From: Planctomycetota bacterium
GTDB lineage: Bacteria > Planctomycetota > Phycisphaerae > Phycisphaerales > UBA1924
Assembly: GCA_963204725.1 (NCBI GenBank)
Contig: CAUJHH010000060.1
Location: 1-64,000 of the forward strand
Length of the DNA stretch: 64,000 nt
Reading direction: 5' to 3'
Shown here: one piece after another, positions 19,078 through 28,682 of the stretch
Position numbering within the stretch: the first letter of the stretch is position 1
How the letters are laid out: each line of letters starts with the position of its first letter
Position numbers and translations under genes: made by a program
Notes under the pieces: model-generated
Databases searched by the model: none
Told to the model about the DNA's origin: nothing
Seen by the model: the letters and a program-made list of their open reading frames with translations, nothing else

Positions 19078-20136
19078 GTGGCTGCTGAACCACGCCCCAG
19101 TCTGCGCCGAGTTGGTCCGCGATGCTTGCGCGCGGCGATCTCGATCGGTATGGCTCTCGTCGCTGTTGGCGGGCTGCTCGCCGCTGTCGCGGCGGGGGGA
19201 TCTGGAACGAAGCAGCCGGCTTCGGTTGCGACAACGATTCGTGCGACTCCCACGGTGCAGCCGAGCATCGCGGTCGTGAGTAGCCAGAGCGGACTCGCTC
19301 CACTCCGGCCGACTTCCTTGGATGACCTGCTTTCGCTGACGCCGAATGAGTTGGCGAGGGTCGATCTCGCTTTGATGAATCTGCTCTGTGCCGAAGGGTT
19401 GCCGGGGTCGGAGGGGATGAGCATCCCATTGATTCTCCAGACGCTCGACCAGTGGGCCGAGCGTGTGCGGCTGGAGACGTTGGCATATGAGCCCCGGTTC
19501 CGCAGCAATCCTGCGGAGAACTTCAACTCGGAGGCGGACTTCCGGATGCTCACGCTGGTCACGGTGCTGGAGCGCGACCTGGGCGTCCGCTACAACCCCC
19601 AGCGAGTGAGGGATCCCGATTTCGGCTCATCCAAGGATCTCTTCCTGCACGGGCTTGTGAACAGCGACAACGGCGGCACGTGCGCGTCGATGCCGGTCCT
19701 GAATGCCGTCATCGCGAGGCGGCTTGGATACCCAGTGCGGCTGGTACAGGCCAAGGAGCATTTGTTCTCCCGGTGGGACGATCCGAAGGGCGAGCGGCTC
19801 AACATCGACAGTGCCGGCATGGGCATGAACACGATGGACGATGCGTTCTATCGGGAGTGGCCCAAACCGATCAGCAATGAAGAAGTTGCGAATGGCGACT
19901 ACCTCAAGTCGCTGAGTATCGAGGAAGATCTTGCCGTGTTTCTGGCGGCTCGGGGGCACTGCCTGTTTGATCACGGGCGGTTCGCGGAGGCGCTCGCGGC
20001 ATATCGCGAGGCGGCGAAGCGGATGCCGACGCCGGACTACTTGATGTTTGCGAAGCGGACCGAGGAGGCCGTCGCGGGGCGGCTTGTGCCGCTCAGGGCG
20101 GATGGCTCGCCGATCGCACGATCGGGGGCGAAATGA
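19078..20136 (+). CDS. transglutaminase-like (SirB1-type) protein with N-terminal anchor
   Basis: 352 residues if it starts at GTG 19078; the frame is open back to 18994. A single hydrophobic segment (IGMALVAVGGLLAAVAAGG) anchors or exports it. The catalytic core has the Cys-His-Asp order of transglutaminase-like proteins: GGTCASMPVLNAVIARRLG, then VQAKEHLFSRWD, then NIDSAGMG. A TPR-like helical pair follows (RGHCLFDHGRFAEALAAYRE). It may cross-link or cleave peptides outside the cytoplasm, or be structural. Its stop is 56 bp before the start of the HINT toxin, which reads in the same direction, so co-transcription is possible. A -35/-10-like pair (TTGCGG, 17 nt, CATACT) lies just before 19078. 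Confidence 0.75.
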   Translation: MAAEPRPSLRRVGPRCLRAAISIGMALVAVGGLLAAVAAGGSGTKQPASVATTIRATPTVQPSIAVVSSQSGLAPLRPTSLDDLLSLTPNELARVDLALMNLLCAEGLPGSEGMSIPLILQTLDQWAERVRLETLAYEPRFRSNPAENFNSEADFRMLTLVTVLERDLGVRYNPQRVRDPDFGSSKDLFLHGLVNSDNGGTCASMPVLNAVIARRLGYPVRLVQAKEHLFSRWDDPKGERLNIDSAGMGMNTMDDAFYREWPKPISNEEVANGDYLKSLSIEEDLAVFLAARGHCLFDHGRFAEALAAYREAAKRMPTPDYLMFAKRTEEAVAGRLVPLRADGSPIARSGAK

Positions 20137-20192
20137 CGGTTGTTGGCGCGATGGAATCGGGTAGACTGCGGCTGCTGCACGAGGAGGACACG

Positions 20193-21662
20193 ATGACGAT
20201 TTCAAGAACTGTCGTCTTGTTGTGCGCGTTGCTCGCGCTGGTGCTGGGAGCGACGATCTGTCCCGCTTCGGCGGGCGCGAACCCGATACCGCAGCACGGG
20301 CGGTACCTGCAACGCGATCCCAACGCGAGTGGGCAGGTCGTCCTGAACGACGCTAAGTGGTTCGACGGCGCGGCCCCCATGGTCGATCCGTCTTTCGTTG
20401 CCATGCGAGAGGTCTATGCCAATGGGCTGAATCTCTACACCATGCTCGGCAACAACCCGGTCATGCATAATGATCCGCTGGGCCTGTCGTGGGATCCCTT
20501 CGACATGGTCGACGCGATCATCTTCGAGCATGAGATGAGCAAGCGGCTCGCGCTCATGACGCTCAAGGCGCGGACCAGCGACCCGGAGATGCTGCGGGCG
20601 CTCCGCGGGTACGAGCACGGCATGTTCGAGTTCATGATGGACTTCGTGTGGGACAGGGATGTCGGCACGCTGTTCAGCATGGTTGGCGGAACGTTCTTCG
20701 CACGGGCGTGCTTCGAAGAAGGCACGCTGGTCTGGACGGACGAAGGCCCTGTGCCGATCGAGACGCTCTCGCTCGGCGATGAAGTTGTGAGCCGCCCTGA
20801 TCCCGAGCTGAAGCCCGGCGAGGCGTTCGAGGTGCCGATCGAGCCGGGCTCGCTCTCTCTCGTTCGGCTGCGATACGGCCACGCGGACGGCAGCACAACG
20901 ATCATCGAGACGTTACGGCCGGCATCGCTCGTTGTGGCGCAGGGATTGGCCGCGGGCCGGACGCTGCCGATCACGGTTCTGGAACTGGGCATCGCGGGCA
21001 AGGCGGAAGTACTGGGGGTTGAGGAATACACGGCGCCGGTTCGGGCGGATGTGCCTGTAGTGACGACGCGGTTCGTGACGGATGCCGCAGCGGTTGTGGA
21101 CCTCTATCTGGAAGGCGAGGAGCGTCCGATCGGGGTGACGCCGAACCACCGGGTCTTCTCGCTGGATCGGGGAACGGGTGGGGGGTGGGTTGAGGCGGGA
21201 GCGTTGCGGACGGGGGAGCGGCTAGGGTCGGCTGGCGAGGCTGAATCGGGCGGCGAAGCTGGCAAGGAGCAGGATGCACTGGTTGTCACGCGGGTCGAGC
21301 CGCGTGAGGGGCGCGTGGCGGTCTACAACCTTGAGGTCAGCCGTTACCACACGTACTTTGTTGGTCACCACGGCGTGTGGGTGCATAATGAGTGCACGGT
21401 AACATACTCTCCGCGTATCGCACAACGTATGCGTGAAGATCGCGGAGGCATGCACAACTTCCCATTCAGTTTTGATAGACACGTTCTCGATACGGGCACA
21501 AGAACTATTGGCAAGGACGGTTACAATCAATACACACTCATCGGTACCGCTACGTCAGGGAAGAGTGGGGCAAACCTCGATGGAGTATATGAAATAGGTG
21601 GTTTCTGGACGGAAGATGTCTTCGAGATTACACACAGGTTCTTCAGACCAAAGAAGAAGTAG
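20193..21662 (+). CDS. polymorphic toxin: signal peptide, RHS tail, HINT protease, small C-terminal toxin
   Basis: A 489-residue protein. ATG 20193 follows GAGGAGG. A signal peptide (TVVLLCALLALVLGATICPA) leads straight into an RHS core end (HGRYLQRDPNASG, then ANGLNLYTMLGNNPVMHNDP); the RHS repeats are absent. A pretoxin HINT domain follows: nucleophile Cys in ACFEEGTLVWTDEGPVPIE, LGDEV, block B GVTPNHRVF, and the terminal motif YNLEVSRYHTYFVGHHG-VWVHN. Self-cleavage after VHN would free the last 90 residues (from 21390), whose DNA is more AT-rich. They carry HNFPFSFDRHVLDTG, GKDGYNQYTL and EITHRFFRPKKK. I suspect a small RNase of the barnase/EndoU/colicin-like class, but this is not shown. 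Confidence 0.85.
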   Translation: MTISRTVVLLCALLALVLGATICPASAGANPIPQHGRYLQRDPNASGQVVLNDAKWFDGAAPMVDPSFVAMREVYANGLNLYTMLGNNPVMHNDPLGLSWDPFDMVDAIIFEHEMSKRLALMTLKARTSDPEMLRALRGYEHGMFEFMMDFVWDRDVGTLFSMVGGTFFARACFEEGTLVWTDEGPVPIETLSLGDEVVSRPDPELKPGEAFEVPIEPGSLSLVRLRYGHADGSTTIIETLRPASLVVAQGLAAGRTLPITVLELGIAGKAEVLGVEEYTAPVRADVPVVTTRFVTDAAAVVDLYLEGEERPIGVTPNHRVFSLDRGTGGGWVEAGALRTGERLGSAGEAESGGEAGKEQDALVVTRVEPREGRVAVYNLEVSRYHTYFVGHHGVWVHNECTVTYSPRIAQRMREDRGGMHNFPFSFDRHVLDTGTRTIGKDGYNQYTLIGTATSGKSGANLDGVYEIGGFWTEDVFEITHRFFRPKKK

Positions 21663-21668
21663 TGCGTC

Positions 21669-22214
21669 ATGATGGACAGTGATCACATCGAGTTCCTCAA
21701 GACTTCAGATTATGCCGCGTGTTCGGCATCGCTTGGCGGCGAGTGTCGTACATTCAGCTTTGATCAGGGCGGGGTTGCGCCCAGCATCAAGGATGGAACG
21801 TATCTGATGTTCACGGCCGACGCCGCGATCACATGGCTCGGATGCTTCGCGGATGGCTTTACCAAGTTCTCGTGTGTCGTTGAGACATTCTCTCGGTTGC
21901 ATTGCTGTGTGGTAGCCGGGGGGCAGTGTTATCTGGTTGACGTGAAGGATCCAACGGGAACTATCGCGATACCTGGCGGTGACATCGTTGAGTGTGTCAG
22001 GTGCCCCGAGTATGAGTTAGTGCTTCTGGTATCTTTCATTGATATCACTGGTGTGCGAAAGGATGGCACATGGTGGCGCAGCGAGCGGGTTGCGTCGGAT
22101 GAGATACGAAACATTACAATTGGCGAGGGCATCGTTCGCGGCGAGGGCTGGCGAGCTGACGCGGGAGAATGGAAAGCGTTCATGATCGATGCGCGAACCG
22201 GACGAGGTGTTTGA
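21669..22214 (+). CDS. candidate immunity protein for the HINT toxin
   Basis: A 181-residue cytosolic-looking protein starting 7 bp after the toxin stop. It is acidic and cysteine-rich (about ten Cys), with no signal peptide or membrane helix, and is not of a family I know. Segments include [20 protein letters not shown] and [18 protein letters not shown]. An immunity protein placed directly after its toxin is the rule for this class. A soluble protein would suit a nuclease acting in the cytoplasm. Its composition is more AT-rich than core genes, like the toxin tip. Confidence 0.6.
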   Translation: MMDSDHIEFLKTSDYAACSASLGGECRTFSFDQGGVAPSIKDGTYLMFTADAAITWLGCFADGFTKFSCVVETFSRLHCCVVAGGQCYLVDVKDPTGTIAIPGGDIVECVRCPEYELVLLVSFIDITGVRKDGTWWRSERVASDEIRNITIGEGIVRGEGWRADAGEWKAFMIDARTGRGV

Positions 22215-22252
22215 CTGTTCTGAATGCCGGTGCCAATGGTGGCATCAGAGAT

Positions 22253-22505
22253 TCACGCCGGTATCCCCAGGCACCAGCAGAGCGAGGCCATGCGGACGGC
22301 GACGCCGTGGGTGACCTGGCGGAGGACGGCGGAGCGCGGCCCGTCGGCGACATCCTGGTCCATCTCGATGCCGCGGTTGATCGGGCCGGGGTGGAGGACG
22401 ACGGCGTGGGGCTTCAACATCGCGGCTCTTGCGCTCGTGAGCGCGTACCCGTCGCGATAGGCGCGGACTGAAACGATGCTGGAGGGCTTGACGGGTGCGA
22501 TTGCC
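22253..22505 (-). pseudogene. stranded 3' fragment of pyrB (aspartate carbamoyltransferase)
   Basis: Read on the minus strand, this encodes [60 protein letters not shown] and [17 protein letters not shown], then TGA. That is the last 75-80 residues of the intact PyrB at 45013-46149, differing at only a few residues but at many synonymous bases. There is no start codon, and the HPTQ and STRT catalytic parts are missing. It lies between the HINT immunity gene and the AsmA-like gene. Confidence 0.9.
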
Positions 22506-22510
22506 GGGGC

Positions 22511-25500
22511 TTATCCCCCGCCGCCACCCGGCAGGTTCTTCAGGATGTCGCCAAGTCCCTTCTCGATGAGTTTGCCGGGCTCTTTGATGAGGTTCTTGCC
22601 GGTGGTCTTGATGAAGAGCTGGAGGTCGGGCTTGGTTTCGAGCTTGCCGCCCGCGGTGCCGCTGGTGCGCCAGGGGAGCATGGTGAGTTTCTCGATGGGG
22701 TTGGCCGAGCCGCCGAGGAGGCTTCCGAGGCCGGTGTTGAAGAGTCCCGCGGCCTCGTCGGCGAGTGCGCCGGCGGGGATCCATGTGAGGAAGTCGACGC
22801 GCTTGGTGACGAGGTCGTAGGTGCCCTCGGTGTCGACGTTGAACTCTCCGAGTGGGAGGGCGAAACGGTCGTACGCCACGACTCCGTCGGTGATCCGGAC
22901 GCGCAGCGGCTCGAGGCGTTTGCCCGCCTTGCCCTGTTCACGCTGCCCCGTCGCCTTCAGGATCGACTGGAACGCGCCGCCGGTCTCGAAGCGCATCTCG
23001 CCGAGATCGAGGGTGAGGTCGCCGTTCAGGCGTCGGAGGTCCTCGGGCTTCTCGGTGCTGGTGGGGACTTCGAGGCGTGCGGTCGTGAGCGTGGTCGGCG
23101 CGTCGGTGGCCTGCTTCTCGAGCGAGCCGACCATGGGCAGGCCCTCGGTCAGGGTGGCGCCGAGGGCGGGCGTGATGATGCGGACGGTCGCGCCGGTGGA
23201 AGTGTCGGCAATGAAGAGGCCGTTTCGGATGTTGCCGCGGACGACGGCATTGGCGTGGTCGGCGTTGAGCGTGGCGGCGAGGCGTCCTGACTGCTTGCTG
23301 AGGCGTTCGGCGTCGAGGTCCATATTGACGATGGGGCCGAGGAACTCGACGAGTCTGCCGTTCTGTCCGGCGAGGGCGTCGATGAGCGCGGTGGGGAGGC
23401 CGGCGATGCGGCCCTTGGCTGTGAGCTCGGCGGCGTCGGCCTTGATGTTGCCCGAGGCGTCGGCGAGTTTCGCGAGCGTGCCGTCGATGGTGACGGGCTG
23501 CGCGGAGGCGGCGCCGGTGCCGGCGGGGAGCGTCTTGAGCTTGAATATGATCGCGCTCGGATCGGCCTGGGCTCGTGCGACGTTTGCGCTCAGGTCGTTG
23601 AGCGCGATCGTGCTGCCGTCGGACATCGCCATGGCGGCCTTCGAGACATCGACGGAGGCGTCGAGCGCGAAGACGCCGGGGAGCATCGGGCCGACGGGCG
23701 TGCCGTTTGCAGGATCCTTGCCGGTGGCGACGGTGAGCGATGAGAGCGAGATCTTGATGGGCGGCGGCTGCGTGAAGCGGATCGACTTCTTGCCGGGGTT
23801 CGCGCTCTCTGTCGGCTGCTGGCCGAGCATGTAGCGCGTCGCCCATGCGGCGGATGGCTTCCAGTCGATGGTCACGGGCTTGGCGAGCTCGAGCCGGTCG
23901 GGGCGGAGACGGACGGTCGCGACATCGGACATCGCGACGCGCTCGCTGTTCATGCGGACGTTCACGCCGAGGTTCTTGAGCTCTTCGCCGGTGGGAATCT
24001 GGGGCAGGTTGATCGAGGCGGCGGCCTGGAAGCGATCGCCGAGAGCGCCAGCGAGCATGTCGGGCTGCTTGATGAAGCGATCGACGAAGACGGAGGAGAA
24101 GTTCTCGAGGCGGGCGTTGGCGGAGACCGCGCCGGCGGGCTTGTTGCCGCTGAGGCCGAGGTCGGCGTTGGCGACGAGCGCGCCGAGCGTTTCATTGGCT
24201 GCGTTGGTGATGGTTGTGTTGAGTGCGGCGGTGGCCCGCTCGGGCTTGGCGCCCTCGGGCGCGGGGGCGAGCGCGGTCAGGGGCGCGTCGGCAACGATTT
24301 TCAGCGCGGTGAGATTGACGGGGCCGGTGCGCATCTGCTTTTCGCCGTCTCCGACGACGATGTCGGCGAAGGAGGCGTTGCCGGTGATGGTCGCCTTGGC
24401 GCGCTTGCCAGCGAGCTTTGTCGCGTCGAGTGATGCGCCGCTGAGCGGGAGCGTCATGGGCTCGACCGCGAGGTCGAACATCGCGGGGGCGGAGAGGCGA
24501 GGGACGCTGGGGTTGTCTTTGGCGAGCGTCGCGAGCAGGCGCGGCGTGACCGCGGCCTTGGCGGTGAGCGCGCCGACGGCGATCTCATTCGGCTTGAGCG
24601 TTGCGGTGGTGGAGAGCGTTGTGCCGCTGGAGGCGTTGACGGTGGCGCGGATGGCGGTGTTGGCGGCGTCGGGTGTTGCGGCGAGCTGCGCGCTGACGGT
24701 CTGGCCGAGGGCCTCGGTGACGAGGGCGGCGATGTCCTTTCCGCCCAGGGCGGCGAGGACGGTCGGCACATCGGCGAGCTCGATGTTTCCTTCGGGGCGC
24801 GCCGCGACGGCGTTGATGGAGCCGTCGGGGTTGAAGAGGTTGTTGACCTTGATGCTGCCCTTCGCGATGGAGGGCTTGGAGCCGATGTTCATCTGGCTGT
24901 CGAGGTCGATGCTCGGCTTGCCGTCGGGGACGAGCGTCAACGCGAGGCGCGAGGAGCCGAGCGTGAAGGGCTGAGTCGCGCCGTCGGCGGCTTTGAGTGT
25001 CGCGCGGATGTCCGAGCCGCTGAGAGAGATCTGTGCGGCGGACTTGTCGAGGCGGGGCGAGCCGGTCTTGGGATCGAGCGGGATGGAGACGTTCTGCGCG
25101 AGGAGTTGGATGGAGCCGGTGGGCTGGAAGGCCGCCTGTTCGGCGGGGGTGAAGCGGCCGAGGATGCGTCCGAGTTCCTGCACGGTGAGCTTGAGGCCCT
25201 GGTCGCGCGTACGGAGGTCGGTGGGAGAGAGATCGAGTTGGCCGGCGAGCTGGAGCTTCTGCGCGTTGGCGCTGAATGAGACGTCGGTGCGTCCGGCGGT
25301 TGCGGAGGGCTTTGCCCAGCCCTCGATGTTGAGTGTCTCGCCGATGTCCTCGGCGAGGATCAGGCCGCTGGCGGATGCGAGGGGCTGGAGCGCCTTTGTG
25401 GAGGCGTTTCGGAGGGAGAAGGTGCCGTTGAGATTGGCGGGGATGCCGGTTGCGGGCGCGCCGTTGGCGTCGAGGATGGATGCGGAGAGCTCGGCCTTGA

Positions 25501-27565
25501 GCGTGCCGGCGGGTGAGCCGGCCATGAACGCCGCGCCGTTGGCGGTGATGCGTGCGGCGTTCGCGAGGTTGGAGGCGTCGACCAAGAGCGTGAAGGGCTG
25601 GAGCGTGAACGGGGTTCGCTGCGGCTCGTTCGGGAGCTTCATGCTTCCCTGGGTCTGGCCGATGTTGACGGTGAGGATCGCGGCGAGCGCGCGGAGATCG
25701 GGCGCGGGCTTCTTGCCGGACGCGTCGGCGGGCGGCGCGAGCTTCGAGAGATCGGCGCGGAGCTCGGTGATCGAGGCGTCGACCGACGCGCCGCTCGCGA
25801 TGTCGAGCCCTGCGCTCGTGAGGAATCGCTCGGCGAGCGGACCTGCGGAGAGGATCGAGAATGTCAGGCCCTCGGGCCCGGTGGTGACCACGTTGTCCAC
25901 GAGTCGGATGGCGCCGGAGGACTGCAGGTTCGCGGCGTCGATCGCGAGCGTCGCGTCGGCCTTCGGGAGTTTCTGGCCGGGAGTTGAGATGGCGTTCGCG
26001 ACGATCCGCGCGTTGAGGGTAGGGCCGACATCCTCGGCGAGGCGGAGCTTCGCGCCGGCGACGAGCGGCTCGGCGATGGCCGTGGCGAAGTCTTTGATGT
26101 GGATGGTGGCTGCGATCGTTCCGGGGAGGCCGGTGCCGGGTGCGCCCTTGGCGTCGAGCAGCCCGGAGACGGCGGCGTCGATCGCGAAGGCGCCAGCGGG
26201 CGCACCGTCGATCGTGGCCGCGGTGCCTCCCTTGAGCGTCATGGTCTCGGCGAGGTCCGGGGCGTCGAGCGTCAGGTTGAGAGGCGAGAGCGTGAAGGGC
26301 TTGATGGTGGAGACGCCGCCCGCGCCCGGGATCGCGACCTTGCCGCGTGTCTCGGTGGTGGCGAGGGTGAGGCCGATCGAGCCCTTGCGGAGGTCGAGCG
26401 GGGCGGAGCCCTTCGGGATCTTGATGGAGAGCGTGCTGAGCGTGGCGGAGAGATCGGGCCAGGTCTCGACGACCATGGTCTGCTCGCTCGAGAGCTGCGC
26501 AGCGAGATCCGGGGCGAGCGCGATGAGCCTGCCGGTCTTTGCGTTGATGGTGCCGGGGCGCGGGAGCGAGATCGTGTTGTTCTTGAGCGCGAGCGCGATG
26601 TCGGCAATGACGGCGTCGGATGTGGCGGTCAGGGTCGCGCTGCCGTCGGAGGCCGAGCCCTTGGCCTTGATCTCCATGGCGACGGACTTGCCGAGCGCGC
26701 CGGTGAGGTTCCCCTTCTGGTCAAGGAGCGCGTCGATCCCCTCGGTGTTGAGAGCGCGGAGCTCGATCGAGAGATCGCCGGAGGCATCGGGGATGGTGAG
26801 CTCGCCATCGGAGGCGGTGAGGTTGTCGATGGTGGCGTTGATCGCGAGCGAGCCGCCGTCGCGGAGGGCGGAGGGCGCATCCTTGCCGTGGACGAAGTCG
26901 CCGTTGAGGGTTGCGGTGAGGGGCTTGCCGACGGCGAAGGCAGCGCCGCCGTTGATCGACCAGAGCCCGATCGCGCCGCCGGGTGTGCCCGTGCGGGACT
27001 CGTCGGCATAGGTGACGGAGAGGCCGTCGATGACGAGGTTCGCGGCGAGCGACTTCGGGAGGCGGGTCGGTTCGGTGCCGGAGCCCCCCGAGCCCGAACC
27101 GGAACCGGAGGAGGAGGCATCCGGCGCGGACTTCATGAGCTTCGCGAAGTTGATGTCGCCGTGCTTGTCGCGGACGACGAGCGCGCTGCCGGAGAGGCGG
27201 ACGTCGCCGATGTCGCGCGAGCCGAAGATGAGCGAGAGGAGCGAGGTGGAGGCCTTGACCTCGGCGCGGAGGATCTCGCGATCGCCGGCATCCTTGACGA
27301 CGAGTGTCTCGATGGTCTGCGGCCCGGTCCAGGAGAGCTTCACCTTGGAGACCGAGGCGGAGCCGTCGATGGCGTCGGAAGCCGCGCCGGCGATGATCCC
27401 GGGCGCGAGGGAGGAGGCGATGGTGGGGATGAGCGCGATGCCGATGGCGAGGATGAGGATGAGCGGGAGGAGAACGAAGAGGGCGAGCTTCCGGAGTCTG
27501 GAGGGCTTGCGCTTCGGCTCTGGTTTGGACCATGACTCGCCGGTCTGGGGCTTGGGCTTGGCCAT
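22511..27565 (-). CDS. giant AsmA-like envelope protein
   Basis: A 1684-residue protein. ATG 27565 has AAAGGA 6 nt upstream. A basic start (KPKRKPSRLRKLA-type) precedes one membrane helix (LALFVLLPLILILAIGIALI). Then come about 1600 residues of beta-rich, periodically similar segments (repeated 'AAxxAxVSGLLDAKGAPGTG' style and 'LAEDIGETLNI' style). This is the layout of AsmA/TamB-type lipid-transfer proteins that span the periplasm. The C-terminal region (GEFNVDTEGTYDLVTKRVDF, then GKNLIKEPGKLIEKGLGDIL) matches AsmA-like C-termini of planctomycetes. The likely role is phospholipid movement or outer-membrane homeostasis, by analogy. Only the pyrB fragment separates it from the toxin module. 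Confidence 0.7.
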   Translation of the reverse strand: MAKPKPQTGESWSKPEPKRKPSRLRKLALFVLLPLILILAIGIALIPTIASSLAPGIIAGAASDAIDGSASVSKVKLSWTGPQTIETLVVKDAGDREILRAEVKASTSLLSLIFGSRDIGDVRLSGSALVVRDKHGDINFAKLMKSAPDASSSGSGSGSGGSGTEPTRLPKSLAANLVIDGLSVTYADESRTGTPGGAIGLWSINGGAAFAVGKPLTATLNGDFVHGKDAPSALRDGGSLAINATIDNLTASDGELTIPDASGDLSIELRALNTEGIDALLDQKGNLTGALGKSVAMEIKAKGSASDGSATLTATSDAVIADIALALKNNTISLPRPGTINAKTGRLIALAPDLAAQLSSEQTMVVETWPDLSATLSTLSIKIPKGSAPLDLRKGSIGLTLATTETRGKVAIPGAGGVSTIKPFTLSPLNLTLDAPDLAETMTLKGGTAATIDGAPAGAFAIDAAVSGLLDAKGAPGTGLPGTIAATIHIKDFATAIAEPLVAGAKLRLAEDVGPTLNARIVANAISTPGQKLPKADATLAIDAANLQSSGAIRLVDNVVTTGPEGLTFSILSAGPLAERFLTSAGLDIASGASVDASITELRADLSKLAPPADASGKKPAPDLRALAAILTVNIGQTQGSMKLPNEPQRTPFTLQPFTLLVDASNLANAARITANGAAFMAGSPAGTLKAELSASILDANGAPATGIPANLNGTFSLRNASTKALQPLASASGLILAEDIGETLNIEGWAKPSATAGRTDVSFSANAQKLQLAGQLDLSPTDLRTRDQGLKLTVQELGRILGRFTPAEQAAFQPTGSIQLLAQNVSIPLDPKTGSPRLDKSAAQISLSGSDIRATLKAADGATQPFTLGSSRLALTLVPDGKPSIDLDSQMNIGSKPSIAKGSIKVNNLFNPDGSINAVAARPEGNIELADVPTVLAALGGKDIAALVTEALGQTVSAQLAATPDAANTAIRATVNASSGTTLSTTATLKPNEIAVGALTAKAAVTPRLLATLAKDNPSVPRLSAPAMFDLAVEPMTLPLSGASLDATKLAGKRAKATITGNASFADIVVGDGEKQMRTGPVNLTALKIVADAPLTALAPAPEGAKPERATAALNTTITNAANETLGALVANADLGLSGNKPAGAVSANARLENFSSVFVDRFIKQPDMLAGALGDRFQAAASINLPQIPTGEELKNLGVNVRMNSERVAMSDVATVRLRPDRLELAKPVTIDWKPSAAWATRYMLGQQPTESANPGKKSIRFTQPPPIKISLSSLTVATGKDPANGTPVGPMLPGVFALDASVDVSKAAMAMSDGSTIALNDLSANVARAQADPSAIIFKLKTLPAGTGAASAQPVTIDGTLAKLADASGNIKADAAELTAKGRIAGLPTALIDALAGQNGRLVEFLGPIVNMDLDAERLSKQSGRLAATLNADHANAVVRGNIRNGLFIADTSTGATVRIITPALGATLTEGLPMVGSLEKQATDAPTTLTTARLEVPTSTEKPEDLRRLNGDLTLDLGEMRFETGGAFQSILKATGQREQGKAGKRLEPLRVRITDGVVAYDRFALPLGEFNVDTEGTYDLVTKRVDFLTWIPAGALADEAAGLFNTGLGSLLGGSANPIEKLTMLPWRTSGTAGGKLETKPDLQLFIKTTGKNLIKEPGKLIEKGLGDILKNLPGGGGG

Positions 27566-27986
27566 GGGGGGTCCTTTCAGCAGACTTGGGCGGGAATGTG
27601 AACAAATGCGATCCGGACCGGGGATCGTAAGGGCGAAAGTGGGGGCGGGGTGGAAGGGCGCGCCGCGTCCAGTTCGACGCACGCGACTCACAGCCGCCGG
27701 GCGGCAGGGCTCTCCTGCGCCGCTGCGTGCAGCGGAATCAAGGGAGTCGCGATCAAGACCGCCAAGAGGTCAACCGACGTGGGCAGCGGGTCGTCGCGTG
27801 CGGTTCAGATGATGCCGGTCGATGGCCGCCGACCCGCGTCCCTACGCGGTGGCGTTCTTCGTGTCCTTCAGGGCGGAGTGCGTGTGAGCCCCTCGTGCCT
27901 TACGACCAGTGCGAGGGCCGAATACGCCGAATAGCAGTGCGGCACATATCGCAACGATTCGGAGGATGACTCGCCAATGCTCCTCG
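27566..27986. other. intergenic stretch, no convincing gene
   Basis: 421 bp between two minus-strand genes. A short minus frame with a hydrophobic run (RIVAICAALLFGVFGP, near 27930) has no start codon of its own and overlaps the end of the PEP-CTERM-like gene. No structure with a T-run is visible. Confidence 0.5.
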
Positions 27987-28682
27987 TCAACGGCGCCTGC
28001 GAAGAAGTCCCGAGGCCCCGCCAATCCCAAGCGTGAGCAGAGTTGCACCGTTCGGGACAGCCAGATTCCTGACGAGAATCTCCGCTCCAGAGGGATCGAA
28101 TGCGTAGCCCACAAGTTTCCAGTCGATGTCCGTCACTCGTTCGATCTGCGCATATCCAAAGGTCGAGATGTCCGAAGAGGCATAACCGATGTAGGCCATG
28201 TCGCCGATCTCAGTGAAAGACTCTAGATTGAAATCAGCGAAGGAATGAGTGCCATGATGTAGCGCCGCGGGAACAGTATTGCCAAGATCCGTATCATATG
28301 CGGGCGCGAGGTATGTGGTGTCGCTATTGAGTGTAGAACCTTCCAGTCTCAATCCTCCAAAGACGGCAAGCGAGGGGCTCTGAATTGGTGTCGGGGGAAA
28401 TAAGGGTAGATCATTGCCTTGGATCGATCCGGTGATCACCTCTGGGTCGCCAAACTGATACTGAAAGTTAATTCTCAACGAGTAGGCAGCGTCTCCCCCG
28501 GATGTCGGCCACGGGTCGATCGTGAGTTCATTGGAGAAGATGCTTATGCGATGCTCGCCTCTCGAAATGACGAGGTCGCGCTGCGCTCCATTGTTCAGCA
28601 CGACGATCGGCTCGGCCATGGCGGTTCCCACAATGAGCGAGAGAGCAACAAGTGGAAGCATGGTCATTGCAACGCGTCGCAT
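27987..28682 (-). CDS. secreted protein with PEP-CTERM-like tail
   Basis: A 231-residue protein from ATG 28682, preceded by AAGGAG at 7 nt. The signal peptide is MTMLPLVALSLIVGTAMA. The middle is a beta-rich extracellular domain of unknown type (IVVLNNGAQRDLVISRGEHR, YSLRINFQYQFGDPEV). The end, VPNGATLLTLGIGGASGLLRRRR, has the hydrophobic segment and RRRR of a PEP-CTERM-like sorting tail but VPNG in place of PAPG. Third positions are less GC-rich than in housekeeping neighbours. Probably an exported, sorted surface or matrix protein. Confidence 0.75.
   Translation of the reverse strand: MRRVAMTMLPLVALSLIVGTAMAEPIVVLNNGAQRDLVISRGEHRISIFSNELTIDPWPTSGGDAAYSLRINFQYQFGDPEVITGSIQGNDLPLFPPTPIQSPSLAVFGGLRLEGSTLNSDTTYLAPAYDTDLGNTVPAALHHGTHSFADFNLESFTEIGDMAYIGYASSDISTFGYAQIERVTDIDWKLVGYAFDPSGAEILVRNLAVPNGATLLTLGIGGASGLLRRRR

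Noticed and set aside
22245-22784. Arg-rich minus-strand frame over the pyrB fragment
   Set aside because: Wrong frame; the PyrB-like residues are in the neighbouring minus frame ending at 22253.
27842-28114. Small minus-strand ORF with a hydrophobic run
   Set aside because: It overlaps the PEP-CTERM-like gene in another frame, has no ribosome site and no homology pattern.
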